Source of the DNA: Tissierellia bacterium
GTDB taxonomy: Bacteria; Bacillota_A; Clostridia; Tissierellales; Peptoniphilaceae
Direction: 5' to 3'
Assembly (NCBI GenBank): GCA_012728775.1
Contig: JAAYEN010000189.1
Coordinates: 1-16,720 of the forward strand
Length of the DNA stretch: 16,720 bases
Shown here: one piece after another, positions 16,494-16,720 of the stretch
How the letters are laid out: every line of letters begins with the position of its first letter
Numbering within the stretch: position 1 is the stretch's first letter
Translations under genes and position numbers: made by a program
Notes under the pieces: generated by a model
Seen by the model: only the letters and a program-made list of their open reading frames with translations
Told to the model about the DNA's origin: nothing
The model's database searches: none

Positions 16494-16519
16494 AAAAAAG
16501 CACGAGTATTACCCCGTGC
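16494..16519 (-). terminator. Rho-independent terminator after the yqeY-like gene
   Basis: On the minus strand, GCACG pairs with CGTGC (16515-16519 with 16500-16504), extended by one wobble and one G-C pair, and is followed by six T residues (16494-16499). It begins nine bases after the stop codon at 16528. The remaining gap up to the yfcC start (about 200 bases) is AT-rich with only the candidate promoter noted separately. Confidence 0.8.
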
Positions 16520-16527
16520 CGTAAAGA

Positions 16528-16720
16528 CTACGCTAAAATTTTACGAACGACTGCGTTTACCATTTTTCCATCAGCTTTTCCTTGGATTTTTGGCATTACG
16601 TCTTTCATAATTTTTCCTATGTCTTTCATAGTATAGTCGCCCGCTTCTATAACTTCCTTAACAATTTCAATTAATTCTTCTTCTGTTAATTGTTCAGGTA
16701 GGTACTCCAAAAGCACATTA
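16528..16720 (-). CDS. yqeY: GatB/YqeY-domain protein, 3' part only
   Basis: The last ~64 codons of a YqeY-like protein; the reading frame is open to the window edge, so the 5' part lies outside. The visible segment has the family's C-terminal pattern: LLEYLPEQLTEEEL, then MKDIGKIMKDVMPKIQGKADG, then VVRKIL. The domain resembles the tRNA-binding tail of the amidotransferase subunit GatB, and stand-alone YqeY is about 150 residues. Its function is poorly defined, and tRNA-related roles are usually suggested. The GTG at 16714-16716 is an internal valine codon, not the start. A terminator follows the stop. Confidence 0.85.
   Translation of the reverse strand, partial: NVLLEYLPEQLTEEELIEIVKEVIEAGDYTMKDIGKIMKDVMPKIQGKADGKMVNAVVRKILA

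Noticed and set aside
16541..16560. A GAAC…GTTT stretch resembling a LexA box.
   Set aside because: The half-sites are six bases apart, the second half does not match GTTC, and it lies inside the yqeY-like coding region.
16714..16716. GTG as the start codon of a short complete protein at the right edge.
   Set aside because: The frame stays open to the window end, and the codon aligns with an internal residue before the EYLPEQL motif of YqeY.
1..16720. tRNA genes, rRNA genes, CRISPR arrays, insertion sequences or riboswitches.
   Set aside because: None was seen on reading both strands; the gaps between genes are short and filled by promoter, terminator or ribosome-binding signals.

Overview
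The window looks like a chromosomal segment of a low-GC, AT-rich Firmicute. The gene order ftsK–rimO–pgsA–cinA–recA, the strong AGGAGG-type ribosome binding sites and the peptidase/YfcC cluster suggest an anaerobic, amino-acid- or peptide-using member of the Clostridia/Tissierellia. That placement is inference; no rRNA or other decisive marker is present. I saw no tRNA, rRNA, insertion sequence, phage integrase or CRISPR array.

Layout. (1) Bases 1-1634, plus strand: a promoter and one gene for a divergent pyruvate-kinase-like protein with an N-terminal extension and no C-terminal regulatory domain. (2) Bases 1652-11854, minus strand: one tightly packed unit of ten genes with overlaps or gaps of at most 10 nt. 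It reads dut, ftsK/spoIIIE, rimO, pgsA, cinA, recA, an Mre11/SbcD-like nuclease, the N-terminal half of a Rad50/SbcC-like ATPase ending just after a CxxC zinc hook, an 83-residue helical protein, and the C-terminal ATPase half (signature motif, Walker B, H-loop). A promoter lies upstream of dut. (3) Bases 11855-12099: a gap with two minus-strand terminators and the dut promoter. (4) Bases 12100-16293, minus strand: a YfcC-type transporter gene broken by one in-frame TAA, then pepT (tripeptidase) and pepD (Xaa-His dipeptidase). (5) Bases 16494-16720: a terminator and the 3' end of a yqeY-like gene cut by the window edge.

How the genes work together. The dut-to-recA block is housekeeping: nucleotide-pool hygiene, chromosome segregation, ribosome modification, phospholipid synthesis, NMN/competence-damage protein and recombination. 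The most interesting part is what follows recA. A complete set of Mre11–Rad50 catalytic motifs is present, but the Rad50-like chain is divided at the hook into two polypeptides with an extra small coiled-coil protein encoded between them. The ascending arm of the N-terminal half is built from about six copies of a ~47-residue repeat. Location next to recA and translational coupling point to a double-strand-end processing complex of unusual architecture. The yfcC–pepT–pepD cluster would import and degrade small peptides or amino acids, but the transporter is probably inactive in this sequence.
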